Positions 1 to 12,700 of a stretch of 64,000 nucleotides of DNA are shown piece by piece. Position numbers and translations under genes: made by a program. This stretch comes from Rehmannia glutinosa (Eukaryota > Streptophyta > Magnoliopsida > Lamiales > Orobanchaceae), in the NCBI GenBank assembly GCA_016081115.2, contig CM071930.1:26303641-26367640 (forward strand). Reading direction: 5' to 3'. A model generated the notes under the pieces. It saw only the letters and a list, made by a program, of their open reading frames with translations, did not search any database and was not told where the DNA came from. Position 1 is the first letter of the stretch, and every line of letters begins with the position of its first letter.

Positions 1-363
1 ACGTATACTAAATATGTTGAGGCTCTAACTAACCATGCATCAAATAACTCATCACATTGATATATAATATCAACATAACTAATCAAAACATGAATACAAC
101 TACATTTGGAAACAAAACAAGTAAATGTTCTAAGTATTACTATACATTCCATATAAAAACAAGAATATCATGTGAAAGAAAGTTACATATGCATTAAATG
201 TTAACTAAATATGCATAGTCTTCGAATTAGTTATACATAATATAAAGTCATCATATGTATTGGTATATTATTAGCTATATAAATTTGCAACAGCACAATA
301 TAACAATTGCACTGGTATATTATTAACTATATATGAAATTTAAAAAGAGGAACATGCCCATAC
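1..363. other. AT-rich stretch, no gene seen
   Basis: No coding region, RNA gene or transposon end could be recognised. The only structure noticed is a near-exact local direct repeat of about 20 bp (tggtatattatta core) at about 261-280 and 313-332. Confidence 0.4.
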
Positions 364-368
364 TAAAG

Positions 369-1835
369 TGTTGGAAAAATTTATGTAATGATACCATTTA
401 AAACATAGATTAGGAGTTGGCACCCCATTTCAATTGTAATTTAACTATAGTAGATGGGGTTGTATGAGCTGAGTTGAAGTCAGCTGAGTTGAAGTCAGCC
501 AAGTTGAAGATTACAAGACTCGACTGTAGACTTAAGTGAAAATCCATCTGTGTGTCAGCTGAGTGAAGTGAAGTAAAGACTCAGTCAAGTGACGAAAAAA
601 GTTGTCTCGGTCGACCGACAACTAAGTCATTCCAAAATGATTGGAATCGAATGTCAAAGGGGTATGCAGCAGATAAGACTTGAAGAAAGCTGAAAGAGAT
701 CCATTGTCAAGACAGGTCAAGATTTTGCTGGAAATAGGCATGTGTCAAGCTGCCAGCAATAAAGTTGTTTTGATGAAAGAGTGCAAAAAGGCAAGGGACC
801 AATGAGAAGAACCTGAAATTCTGCAGAGTTTAAGGAAAGCTTGCAGAGCATTAATTTCATGGTACGATCTCCATCAATACTGCAAGACAAGACAAGCCAA
901 TGACCTACAAGTGTGATTTGAAAATTATGTCTATCTCTTCAACGGACATATTTTCAAATGTGCACTATTAATAGCTAAGGAAGCAAGTGAGAAAAATTTG
1001 CCGAGTTTTAACACAAGCATGCAATCAAGCAATAACCTACAAATATCTCTCAAGCTTTACAAAGAAATCCTCAAGCTTAAACTCGAAGGAAATCAATCTA
1101 ACACACTCAATGAAGGAAAGACTACTTCATCAGTTGAAGAGAAAAAATTATTTTCAAGAACAAAAGGTTCTACTCTCCAAGGTTGAAGGAGAAGTAGTGA
1201 GATTCTGGATCGAACCGGTGCCTTGAACCTATTGGAGGGCTAAGTGATCAAGTCCAGAGGTTTAAAGGGAACAAAAGTAATAGGACATGTATCTCGTGAA
1301 GAAGCCGAGTGCCAGGAGCAGCAGGCTCTATGATAAAAGCTGTCTCGGACTGATAACTACTTCGTAACCAAGTCAAGTTACCTAGTGTATTCCTCCAGGA
1401 GTTGGAGAAGAGTGGACTAGAGAAATTACACCATCCTCGAACAACTATAAAAACTGCTTGTGTCTATTTATTTTTTAACATATTTTAATTCATGCATTTA
1501 TTTTGTATCCGCTGATAAGTTAACTTGCTTAAAGTTTGTTGAAAATAACCATTGCTAAAATAAGTATTGAAAAACGTGCTTAAAACTATAAGGGTGAAAA
1601 GTCTTCTGCTAACTGAATTTCTAAGTGTTAGCTAAAAACAACTAAGTTATACTATCGACAGCTCAGTCGAATCTGTTGAGTGGGTATTTGTTGTGTAAGC
1701 CAAACTATATGTCCCTCAAAGACTTAGCTGATTTGAGTTAACTCTGAAAATATTTAAAAGGACTAAAATCGAAAAGTTGGTAAAGGTTGAATAAACCCCC
1801 TTCTAAACTTTACACATCACCCCTTGGGACCTACA
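369..1835 (+). mobile_element. solo LTR of a SIRE-like Ty1/copia element
   Basis: The segment starts TGTTGGAAAA and ends GGGACCTACA. Its ends and interior (ggagttggcaccccat near the start; ttctaaactttacac and ccccttgggacctaca at the end) match the LTRs of the other copia elements in this window. It is flanked by a perfect 5-bp target duplication, TAAAG, at 364-368 and 1836-1840. No internal region follows it, so it is a solo LTR left by recombination between two LTRs. Its length of 1467 bp is close to the 1540-1580 bp of the other copies. Confidence 0.9.
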
Positions 1836-1840
1836 TAAAG

Positions 1841-2067
1841 CTACCCATGGAATTCGAATTTATAAAACCTCAATTGCTCAGAAATGTACCTGTATATCAT
1901 CAACATGCGAAGAGGACCCATGCATATCCAAACTCTTCTCAATGTCGTCCACCACACAATCAGGCACAACCTCTGACAGGCCTTCATCATCCAACAAGTT
2001 ATCAACATACTCAACCAAAAACCACCCAGATTCATCTCACTCTTACTCCTTTCTTTTGGTAACTCCG
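1841..2067 (-). other. unidentified fragment with a minus-strand open frame
   Basis: This 227-bp segment lies between the solo LTR and copia element A. On the minus strand an open frame of about 50 codons runs from about 2030 to 1875 and reads ESGWFLVEYVDNLLDDEG followed by an acidic stretch ending DDIQ. It then meets a possible splice donor (CAG/GTACAT). It resembles an exon of a plant or transposon-encoded protein, but I do not recognise the family. Confidence 0.25.
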
Positions 2068-3622
2068 TGTTGGGAAATTTATTGTTTAGATTTTGATGAA
2101 TGCCATGTAAAACTTAGAATAGGAAGTTGGCACCCCAATTTTTGTTGTAAACTGCATTGTAATAAATAGGGCTGGTCAAGTCAAGTTAAGTCGGCTATGC
2201 CCAAACATGCAAAGACAAACGGAGACTAGAAGGAAGACTCATTGCAAGACAAATGAGTATGGCAAAGAAGAGAAGACGGAACTCTCTCAAGGAACAACCG
2301 AGATGCAAAGTGGAGTATCGATCAAGTCAACTCAAGAAAAGCCAAGTCTCAAGTTGAAGTGACAAGAGTCATCCAATGATTGGAAGTTGACTCTAAGTCA
2401 CCTGGGAAAGCAAGGAAATGCGGTCAAGTCGAGATAATCGAAAAGATCCGTTGCACGAGAAATCAAGAGAATTACTTAAACAAGTAATATCTCCATGCTA
2501 CCTTTCTCGAAGTGCTCGGTCCCGAAGCGTGCAAAAGGAATAAACCAATGGGAAGCACTACACCGTGTCGAACTCGAAAAGGTGAAGAACAATTCATACG
2601 AGGAAATGGCAATTCCAAGGATCGCAACAAGACAAGCCAACGACCACAAGTGACTTTCAAAAAAATAAACATATCTCTTCAACGGGCGATTTTTGAAAGA
2701 TCACTATAAAAGGCCGAGGAATGACTCGAGAGTGAGTGACGAAACCACAAACATTCAAGCAATTATTAGAATCAAATCAAAATATTCTCAAGTTATTAAA
2801 CGCGCAATCCTCAAGCCTACACTACGAAGAACATCAATCCAACACTCACCGTGAAGGAAAGATAACTTCAATCGCTTGAAGAGGAAATCATCAAGAATCA
2901 AGGGGTCTACATTCCACGAAGGATCAGTAGGAAGGTTCAAGGTCGAACCAAGTCTTGAGCTTTTGGAGGGCTTCGTGATCAAATCCAAAGAGCTTGAGCA
3001 AGTGGGCTGTAGTAGCAAAGCGCAAACGCCTGTGAAGAAGCCGAGTCGTCACGAGAAGCTTGACTAAGTGATCAAGGCGTCTCCAGATCGAGTCCCAAAG
3101 GATCAAGTCACCGTGTGATCAAGACTTGTATCCGGACTGTTACCACTTTGTATACTTGATCAATACCTAGTGGATTCCTCCAGGAGTTGGAGAAGAGAGG
3201 AGTAGAAGAATTACCCCATCTTCGAACTTCTATAAAAATCTTATTGTGTCATTTACATTTCAAAGACTTTAATTCTTGCATCATACTTGTTTAATTCTCA
3301 CGACATATTTGCTATCCATTAGATAATCTCTAAGTACTAAATCAAGCTCTAAATCTCTACTTAACCAAACTTAAGGGTGTTAAGTCTTCCAATGAAAACA
3401 AACCACATTGAGTTAATTTAGACTTAACAATTTGAGTTATTCCATCAACACTCGATTGAGTCCGTTGAGAGACTAACTCTACTCGATTAACTAAATTGGT
3501 TGTCCACCAAGGACACACAGTAGTATCAACTCGAATTTTTAAAAAGGACTAAATCAAAAATTTGGTAAGGTTTATTCAACCCCCCCTTCTAAACCTTACA
3601 CTTACACCCCTTGGGACCTACA
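2068..3622 (+). repeat. 5' LTR of copia element A
   Basis: It begins TGTTGGGAAATTTATTG and ends CCTTGGGACCTACA, directly followed two bases later by the PBS. It is 1555 bp long and closely matches the LTR at 14615-16190. The stretch near its start (aagttggcaccccaattttt) and the end box ccttctaaaccttacac are shared with all copia LTRs of the window. Confidence 0.92.
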
Positions 3623-3624
3623 AG

Positions 3625-3636
3625 TGGTATCAGAGC
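3625..3636 (+). other. primer binding site, tRNA-iMet type
   Basis: The sequence TGGTATCAGAGC starts two bases after the 5' LTR. This is the canonical plant copia primer binding site, complementary to the 3' end of initiator tRNA-Met, and marks where minus-strand DNA synthesis is primed. Confidence 0.93.
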
Positions 3637-3749
3637 GGTTGGTTCATTGAGCCTTCCACACTAGTTTACTAACTAGATCTCCAAACTTTTCAAAGTCCGC
3701 TTTAGTACTTAAACTTTCAAAACTCTTTTTATCATTAAAATTTATTATC

Positions 3750-6090
3750 ATGGAAGCAAATTTGACACGCATCCCTATGTTCACAATTGAAGAATTTGAT
3801 GATTGGAAAATTCGTATGCAAGCTCATCTATCAAAGATTACATGATGAGATGTGGATAGTGATAGAGGATGGGCCACTGCAAATCTTAAAGGTGAACACA
3901 ATATAAGAAGAGTGCGGTGAAGGTGAGGAGGATGTTGCTCCCAGACCACCATGGTTGAAAAACCAAGAACCGAATGGACAAATGATGACAGAAAAGATAC
4001 AACCTGGACAATGTAGCCAAGGACATCCTTTACAAAACCTTGGACAAAGCCATGTTCAATAAAGTCAAATCATGCAAAACGGCTAAAGAAATGCGGGACA
4101 AGTGACATTGATTTGTGAAGGCTCGAGCAAATCAAAGAAAACAAATTATCAAATGGTCATGTCACGAAAATTTGAGAACTTAAAATGATCTCGGGAGAAA
4201 ACCTGGATCAACCGGATGCTCGGTTCACACGAAATCACAAATGAGATGTCGCACTTGGAAAGGAATATACACAGAAGAAATGTGTATGAAGATCCTAAAA
4301 AGTCTTCCAAATGAATGGGAAATGAAGGTCATGGCACGAGACATTCCATGGACCTATCAAAGACATCCAACCATGAGTTATTCTCGGACCTCAAAGCCTA
4401 CGAGTTTGAGCCGAGAAGAAAAGACCAGGAAGAGACAAATTTGCACCCAAAACAATTTGCTCTAATAATGTCAAAGATGGGAAGAGAGCCGAGGTCAAAG
4501 AAGTCATTGACCCGGAAGAAATAGCCCGATGGTTAAAAGATTCAACAAGTTCTTTAATAAGAACTACAAGAGAGAAAGGGTGAATCTTCCAAAAGACACT
4601 CGACTCCCTCCAAATCAAGGGAAGATAGGCCAACCAAGAGAACAGATCATCAAAAAGTTGAGTATCAAAGGGTGACAATCCAAGAATGGAAAGAGTCGAT
4701 CAAAAGGTTGAATATCTATCTTTGAATCAGAGACAACCAGGTCACTATGCCATTGATCGTCCATATCCTCGTAGTCAACAAATACGAGGGATGAAGAAGA
4801 AAGGAAGGTCTTCGGAGAAAGAAGACAAGAAAAGAAAAAGGCAATGATGGTCGCAGAGATCTGCTAAACAACCAAGTCAAGAGAGACAATGATTGAGAGA
4901 GCGAAGAAGCCGACTACTCAAGTGACTCAAGAAGAAGCCCCGATCCGCTTGATGGCCAAAGAACAAGATCAACTCCAAAGAAGATGAGGTACAATCTAAC
5001 TCATCAAACTCGGACACTAGTGATAGTGATCGTGACACACACACTTCATCACCCACTCGATCTTTATGATTCATTAGGCAAAATGATGAAAGATTTTGAA
5101 CACATTAAATCCTCACACACACTATTGAATGAGGAAAACAAATTACTCAAAAGTCAAAACTCAAAGCCGACTAAGGAGCCGAGTACTCTAAGTCAAATAG
5201 CCGATGAGAATGAAAGTTTAAAGGCTGAAAATGCTAAATTAATAAAGAAATTGCTGCTATAGAAAAGAGAGAGAATGACCTCAAGAATGTTATTGCCTCA
5301 TTCACTAAGGCATCTAAATCATTGGATGATCTTATTATGAGTCAAAGAGAATGTGGAGACAAGACAAAGCTTAGCATTTAATTCCTCTGTGCTATGTCAA
5401 ACCTCAAAAGTAATTTTGGAAAAAGGATCTTCAAGCCATGAAGAGTCCGAAAAATCCAAAACTCTAAATGTTGCACACACATTCACTCCAAAGCACAATA
5501 ACAAGCAAACTGGCCTTGGTTATAAAGGAAAAGGAAAATGACCATTGAGTGTCTTTGAAAGGACAACAGAAGAGATTCACCGAGTCCTCAAAAACTCCAA
5601 ACAAAAATACTCTGTAAAGAAGAAGCGAGCTACCAAAAACCCCGAAAATCCATAAAAGAAATACATATGATGGGAATGGTAGAAAATATCCAAGCCAAGT
5701 GATTGGAATAATGTGAACTATCGGATAAACTTATGGAATATAAGCCCAAATGGCAAAGGCCTAGAACTCAAAGAAAGGCCATTCCAAAAGTATAAGAGCT
5801 TTCATCAAAGACACATATGCACCTAGGCACTACACTCAAAGACACCACAATTACCCAAGGAAGGCAATTGCTAAAACACATATGCGATTATACGACAAAA
5901 GAGACAATTGTATGAACCTAGAACCCCCAAGCAATTTGCCAGGATTAATTATGATTATGGCACTCGATAGATGGCAACCCCTTAGAGTCAAATCATTTGG
6001 CTATAGGTTGGTTGAATCATCTTATAATTCTAACCCCTCAGACCTGCATACAAGTATGGGTACCTAAAACTTAATTTCCTTGATTGCAAG
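3750..6090 (+). pseudogene. gag region of copia element A (broken)
   Basis: The frame starts at the ATG at 3750 and reads MEANLTRIPMFTIEEFDDWK, the typical N-terminus of a plant copia Gag. A UBN2/retrotransposon-gag segment with KILKSLPNEWEMKVMA is at about 4270-4335, and its continuation SKTSNHELFSDLKAYEFE is at about 4357-4410. Around 4720 a degenerate zinc knuckle reads QPGHYAIDRPYP; the expected Cys residues are lost. A predicted coiled coil (SLGKMMKDFEHIKSSHTLLN, then Leu/Lys/Glu-rich) lies at about 5065-5255. A basic GYKGKGK segment follows at about 5520. Gag packages the element RNA. Stops and frameshifts are scattered throughout, so no full product is possible as written. Confidence 0.85.
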
Positions 6091-6099
6091 TTCAAGGAA

Positions 6100-7320
6100 C
6101 AAATAAGTGCCAAGGAACCTGGTACATGGATAGTGGTCGTTCCGGACATATGACAGAAATAAGAAAACCCTGTCAAAGTTCAAGGAAGTTAAAGGAGCAA
6201 AAGTCATATTTGGAGGAAATGAAGCTCCTGGTGAAATAAGAGGCATTGGATCCATCAAGAGGAATGGATTAGAAATCACGAGATATTGCATATGTTGAAG
6301 GACTCAACTTCAACTTACGAGCATCGGTCAACTCGTGACAAGGGCTACAATGTTGGATTCAACATGGGTATATGCCAAATCAAAGATATTGAATCAAATG
6401 AAGTTGTCTTTGCAAGGATGTAGACAGAAAAATATGTATGTAGTGGATTGGTCAACCGCAACACCCAAAGACTGTCTCTACTAGCAAAGAGCACAAATTT
6501 GAATCAAGTTGGTCATGGTCACAAAAAGCCGAGTCACCTAAATTTCAAAACGATTAACAAGTCGGCAAGAAGTAATCTTGTGGAAGGACTTCCAGGACTC
6601 AGATACAAGAAGGAGAGTATATGTGACGCATGTCGAAGGAAAACAAATCAAGTCGTCATTCAAAGAAAAGACATGCCCATCCTCAACAAGAATATTGCAT
6701 CTGCTTCATATGGATCTATTTGGCCCAAAGGAACCAAACAAAGATAAGTGGAAAGAAATACACCTTGGTGGTAGTAGATGACTACTCAAGATATACATGG
6801 ACAATATTCATGTGTAAGAAGAAAGAAACTCTACAAAAACTACCACAAATGATGAAGAGGATTCAAAACGAGAAGAGTCAAACCATTATCAAAATAAGAT
6901 CGGATAGAGGAACCGAGTTTGTCAATGGAATAATAACTTAGTATTGTATTGAAAATGGTATTGGTCATGAACTATCGAAGAAGAACTCCATAGCAAAATG
7001 GAGTTGCGAGAAAAAGAAGAACGAAACCCTCAAAGAAGCGTAAGGACCATGTTAGTGAAGCGGGGTTACCAAAAAGATTTTGGGATGAAGCAATCAACAC
7101 ACTTGCTACACCCAAAATAGATGTATGATAAATAGACAAATTGACAAAGACTCCTATGAGATCCGGGTGAAGAAAACCAAATGTTGCATATTTGAGAATA
7201 TTTGAATGTAAATGCTTCATCCACAACAATGGCAAAGACAATCTAAAGGCTTTTGATGCTAAAGCGATGAAGGTATCTTATTAGGATACTCACCGGTGAA
7301 AGCAAAGCCTACTGAATACT
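6100..7320 (+). pseudogene. protease and integrase of copia element A (broken)
   Basis: The protease appears at about 6110-6170 as GTWYMDSGRSGHMTE. The active-site D-S-G is present, but the family's usual C-S-R-H is changed to R-S-G-H. The GAG-pre-integrase segment (HLNFKTINKSARSNLVEGLP, then CDACRR) spans 6530-6640. The integrase core reads VVVDDYSRYTWTIFMCKKKE (first Asp) at 6765-6830 and RSDRGTEFVNG (second Asp) at 6898-6930. The downstream Glu region near 7000 is scrambled. The conserved copia tail with the GYS motif and FDEPNVNEED is at 7270-7390. Frames change repeatedly within 1.2 kb. The two enzymes would process the polyprotein and insert the cDNA. Confidence 0.85.
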
Positions 7321-7679
7321 CAACAAAAGGACTATGGTTGCGAGAAGAATCCATTCATGTGGTATTCGATGAGCCAAATGTAAATGAAGAAGACATTGAA
7401 GAGTCGATTGATAAGTCAATCATCCAACCATACGAAGAGTCCCTATCTTTGGTCAAGCCGGAATTATCAATTGAAAGAAGATGAGATAGTGAATCTCAAA
7501 AACAGTGAAAATTTGCGGCTAAGTGATTACGAGAGAGTCACCCACAAAGAACACAACAATTACAAGTCGATCAATCCAGCTAACTTACTCCAACCTTGAT
7601 GTAAGATGGCCGAGATACCATCCACGAGAACTTGTCATTGGAGATATAAGAGAAGGTGTCAAAACAAGATCCGAACTCA

Positions 7680-9223
7680 ACAAGAAGCTATGTTCACATG
7701 CTTCATCTCGCAAATAGAGCCCAAAGACGTGTCACAAGCATTGACGACACACATTGGATTCAAGCTATGCAAGAAGAGTCAATCGGTTTGAAAGAAATAA
7801 AGTATGGGAATTAGTGCAAAGACCCATACATCAAAATGTTATTGGCACCAAAAGGGTGTTCGAAATAAGATGAACGAGGAAGGTTACGTGGTAAGAAACA
7901 AAGCAAGATTAGTAGCCAAAGGATATTGCCAAGAAGAAGGGATAGATTTTGATGAAACATTTGCCCCTGTAGCAAGATTGGAAGCTATAAGGATGTTTCT
8001 TGCCTATGCACTCACAAAGATTTCATTGTATATCGATGGATGTAAAAAGTGCATTCCTAAATGGTTTATTGGAAGAAGAAGTGTATGTTGAACAACCTCC
8101 GGGATTTGAGCAAAGACTCTTGGAGACAAGGTATACAAACTCAAGAAAGCTCTATATGGATTGAAACAGGGCACCCGAGCATGGTATGACACTTTGTCAC
8201 AATTCCTAACCAAAAATGGATTCACAAAAGGAAAAGTAGATAGAACACTTTTCGAAATTCAAAACAAAAAGAGTATATTGCTTGTTCAAATATATGTGGA
8301 TGACATCATTTTTGGTTCCACAAACAAAGAGTCATGTGAAAAGTTTTCAAACCTCATGCAAAGTAAATTTGAAATGAGCATGATGGGAGAGTCGACATTC
8401 TTCCTTGGACTCCAAGTGAAACAATGAAGGATGGAACCTTCATAAGTCAAACAAAATACACCGTAGATTTAATGAAGAAGTTTGGTATGGAGGAGAAGTC
8501 TTCTCAGAAAAATACCAATGAACACATCACAAAATGGACATGGATGCGGATGGCAAGCCTCAGATCAAACAAGATACTGAGCACTTATTGGATCATTGCT
8601 CTATCTCACAAAGAAGCGGGCGGACATCACCTTTGTTGTAGGTGTATGTGCAAGATTTCAATCTGCTCCAAAAGAGAGCCATATGACAAGCCTAAGAGAA
8701 TATTGAGATACTTGAAAGGAAGCCAAGAAGTAGGCCTATGGTATCCAAAGGAAGGTGGATTCAAGCTAATTGGCTATTCGATTCGACTATCTTTGGATGC
8801 AGAGTGGACGGGAAAAGAGCACTTCGGCACATGTCAAATGCTAGAAACAAAATTTCTGGTTTAGCAAGAAGCAAAATTCGATAGCCACCTCAAATGGTGA
8901 CGCGAGAATACATAGATGCGGGCAACCCGCAGCCCAAGTCCTATGGATGAGACAAAGAATGAGAGACTATGAAGTTGAGGAAAAAGAAATTCCAATCATG
9001 TGTGATAACACAAGTGCAATTGCAATCACTCAAAATCCTGTGTTGCACTCAAGAACAAAGCATATTGATGTCGAGATATCACTTCATAAGAGATCATGTT
9101 GAAAAGAAGGACATCATCCTGGAATATATCTCAACCGATAAACAACTAGCCGACATCTTCACAAAACCATTATGTGAGTCAAGATTTGAAGAACTCAAAC
9201 ATGAGTTAGGGTTAATTGAGTGA
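7680..9223 (+). pseudogene. reverse transcriptase and RNase H of copia element A (broken)
   Basis: The RT starts with MFTCFISQIEPKDVSQAL at about 7690 and continues with RLVAKGYCQEEGIDFDETFA PVARLEAIRMFLAYA at 7910-8010. The catalytic box YVDDIIFGSTN is at 8293-8325 and FFLGLQVKQ at 8400-8425. RNase H follows, with recognisable blocks at 8690-8770 (RILRYLKGSQEVGLWYPKEG) and 8985-9223, ending HFIRDHVEKKDIILEYISTD, then KQLADIFTKPL and HELGLIE before a stop. At least five frame changes separate these blocks. The family normally converts element RNA to DNA inside virus-like particles. Confidence 0.88.
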
Positions 9224-9792
9224 GTTAACTTTGAGAAAACTCAAAGAAAAGAAATGGAACACAAAAATTGAAAAAGAGTCAACACACAAATCACCAAGAA
9301 ATCACCAGATGTCGGAAAAGACAACTACACCGAGTCGGTGATAAATTTGAGTCACTAAGAGAACTGTGAGAAGTAGAGTTAAATAAGCTAAGGGATAAGT
9401 GAATAACTTATGAGCAAAGTGACAAAAACGCAATCGTTTCGACTAAGCGGGAATGTTTTAAGGAATACGTCGGCAGAATAATGATGATGTGTACGGACAT
9501 AAAGCCGCACACCAAGCTTATGATTGGATATAAATGTTTGCCGCATTAAATACGAGACATTAAATGCTAAATAAAGGCGTGCAAAATCTAAGTCGTTGAT
9601 TTCGATCACATTTCAAAACCACCCGCACGTCCTTTCATAAACCATATTTAAACCATTTTCGTCCGTTTCTCTCTCTCACACACTTCCAAAACTGTTCATT
9701 TCCTTCTCTCAAAAGCAAAGGCAAAAATACTCTCGAAGCCCTATCTATCTCCAAATCGATCTTCAAGTTTTTCCTTGATATAATCCTGGAAA

Positions 9793-12700
9793 ATGGCACC
9801 AACTTATGACTTTACCAAGTTAGGAAAGCAAATCCACACCGCTCTACGGTGGATTTCGACGGAATGGTGAAACAGGGTCCGACGACACCCTAGTGAAGAA
9901 AATTGCTGAAAAGTTGGAAACGTCCGGGCTAAAACCGTTTCTGACGTTAGAATATCCGATGACATATGTGGAGGAGGTCGCACAATTCTACGTGAATGCC
10001 GAGATTCACGATGAAGGAATAAAGTCATCTGCTTCACGGAAAGCGGTGACTATCTCTCGCGAAGATTTGGCCAAACATTGCTCACTACCGCCAGAAGGAG
10101 CATCGAGAGATTAACGGTGATGTAAACCTGGCCGATGCTTGGAAAGAAATAGCCAAGCCCGACTGTGTCTTGATAAAATGGTGTATACAAACAAACAAGA
10201 GATCTGGCCAAGGAGGATTATCACAAGTCGTTGGACATAGTTGCCAAATGTATCGACATCAAATTTGGCGGCTTTGACCAATCACAAAGGCAAAGCGATT
10301 GTAATGGCCGCAATCATCGCAGAAAAGAAGATAAACTGGGCCGAGTTTGTCTACAAAGCAGACTCTGCCCGAGCGTGGGGAACAAATCCTTCAAGGAAGA
10401 TGGCACATTTGGAGGATCCCTAGGATATGGCCTAGTGATTGGCCGGCTAATGGAGGTGAAAGGAGTCCCTCTTAGACATGGGAAGGCATTCCATGTTAAC
10501 AAGAGGATGTTCGAGCAAACCTCTCTCGGCGCACAAGAGAGCCTACGCCAAGAGAGCGACACAGGTGAGGGGGGAATCACCGATCCTCAAGATACAACTG
10601 TTTCCTCTCCGCCCAGAAGAAAGCGCCCAAAGAAACTACTAAGAAGACTGCTTCCCCGCAAAAAGAAAACCAAATGCTGCCCCGCCCTCGCAGCCCGAGT
10701 CACTGCCCCTACAGCCGTGTCTCCCCCCCCTGCAGCAAGCGGTCGAGAAGGACTCACAAATACCTTCTCCGATCGTCAAAAAGAGGAGAACCGAGAAGCC
10801 ACGACGGCCCGCTCCTCGAAAAAGATACCAAAGACGGTCCCCGCCACCCCAGACTCGAGGACACCGTCTCGAACCGTAAATCCTCTCGTACAAACTAGGA
10901 GACGAAGAAGAATCATCAAGCGGTCCGAGCTTGAGAAACCGGGCCGAGTAAGCCACTCACCGAGCAAATACGAGATCGCTGAGAAGTAGAGTCTCCGGAT
11001 GTAGTTGATGAAATGAACAGCCAAGTCTGCGAAAGGCGATCAGAGAGGCAACCCGAAGACACAAATCGTAGTTCACACAAAAAACACAAGAAGAACTGCT
11101 AGAGCGGATAGTGATGTAATGATCATATCTCCACCTTACCCGACATCCAAAATCGTCTGCGTGAGTGGAGGAAATGGAAGTTGAGTAAATCAAGGGAACA
11201 GTTCCAACGGCCGAGTTTATAGAAGAAGAAGAAGGAACTCGCTAAACTTCCTCGGACTATCCACTCGTGCTCCCAAAGACTTGATGAAGACAATCGCACG
11301 GACATCCTGCGCATTTTCAAGGAAAAGGAGAAAGAAAAGCAAGCGAGAGGAAGCCGAGGCACGTGAGAAGACAAGCATCCGCCTATCTCCACCCACGAAC
11401 ACACACATCCTCTCCTCGATGTCTTCTCGGCGGTGATGAGGATTCGGAGAATGTTCACGCCCGCGAAGAAGAGTTGCAAATGCAGCAAGCATTGCATGAA
11501 TCGAATCCTTCACGAGCAAAGATTGATGGAGGGACCAGAGACTCCTCCGAACACACCGAAATCGATCCAATGGGAGTGGTTCAAAGAAATCGCCACCGTT
11601 GTTTCTTGCCACCACTTCCCCACTCACTCGGAAGAAGGCAATAAGGGATATGGCGATGAAACGGGATAATGGGGACCCCAGTCAAGCCAACCCCTATTGA
11701 AGGTGTTTACCACCGCCCCAACTACTGAACATACAATCGAAAAGTAAATGGGAGTTTGGAGACGAGTGACCCCATTCCAAGTCACTCACCGGTGCGCCAC
11801 CGTGAGGGGAAACTCCTCCACCGCAGCTGCGGGAAGGTCGGAGGATGCTTTGCAGATGACTCCACAATGAATCAAGGAGGCGAAGTAGAGAAAATACAAA
11901 AACAAGAAGAACAACAAGTTGCCATCAACGAAGCTCGATAGCTTGAGACTGTCTCACCGAGGTGCCAACCGCTACTACGAAGGCTAATGACGCCGCCGAT
12001 GCGATCGAGGCACGAGGAAGGAACAACCCGGGAGTTAACACTGGGGCGATGAAAGTGCAATCCATGGGGTTGAGACTCAATGGATGCCACCACGAAAGAC
12101 CCTAAGACAACCGACACCGTCGAAAGGAGGACCAAGACCTCGCCGCAGAGAGACCGCCGGAGGTATCAAGGCCCACGGGAGGTTGAGACTTCCCGGGGTA
12201 AAGAGGTCAAGTAGAGAACATCTCTCCTGCTATCATCGACCCATCCGAGAAGGAGATAAGCGCCCTTCATGATTCCCGGGATAATCTGATGTAACCTTTC
12301 CGGGATCGGAAGCGAAGAAGAAGAAGCGAGTCATCCCCCGTGCAAATCCAAAAGACTCACCGGATGTTCCAAGCACGAGCAAGTCGATCCCAAGACTACT
12401 CGTCAAACCTTTAACTTTGATGATGAGCCACCAATGGAAATCTCATCATCGTCCGATGACGCTCGATAAGGCCGAGGACCATCTACTCAAATGGAAAAAT
12501 CACCGAGACCAACGGGCTGAGAGACAAATGAGGCTCAAACAAGCGGGTCCACTTCAAAACAAACCCCACCAACAAGAGACCATCGCGCAGCTCCTCAAGC
12601 TACAAAGGGTCGATTCCTAAAAGAACTTCACGCTCACCGCTCATCATCGAACAAATCCCGGTGGGCGGTGATGAATCTTTTATAGAATCTTTTTCTTTTT

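Noticed and set aside
10231..10989. 252-codon open frame as a separate gene
   Set aside because: It is a mid-part of element A's extra ORF in which frames switch (the first third is out of frame against KAIVMAAIIAEKKINWAEFV in the neighbouring frame), not an independent gene.
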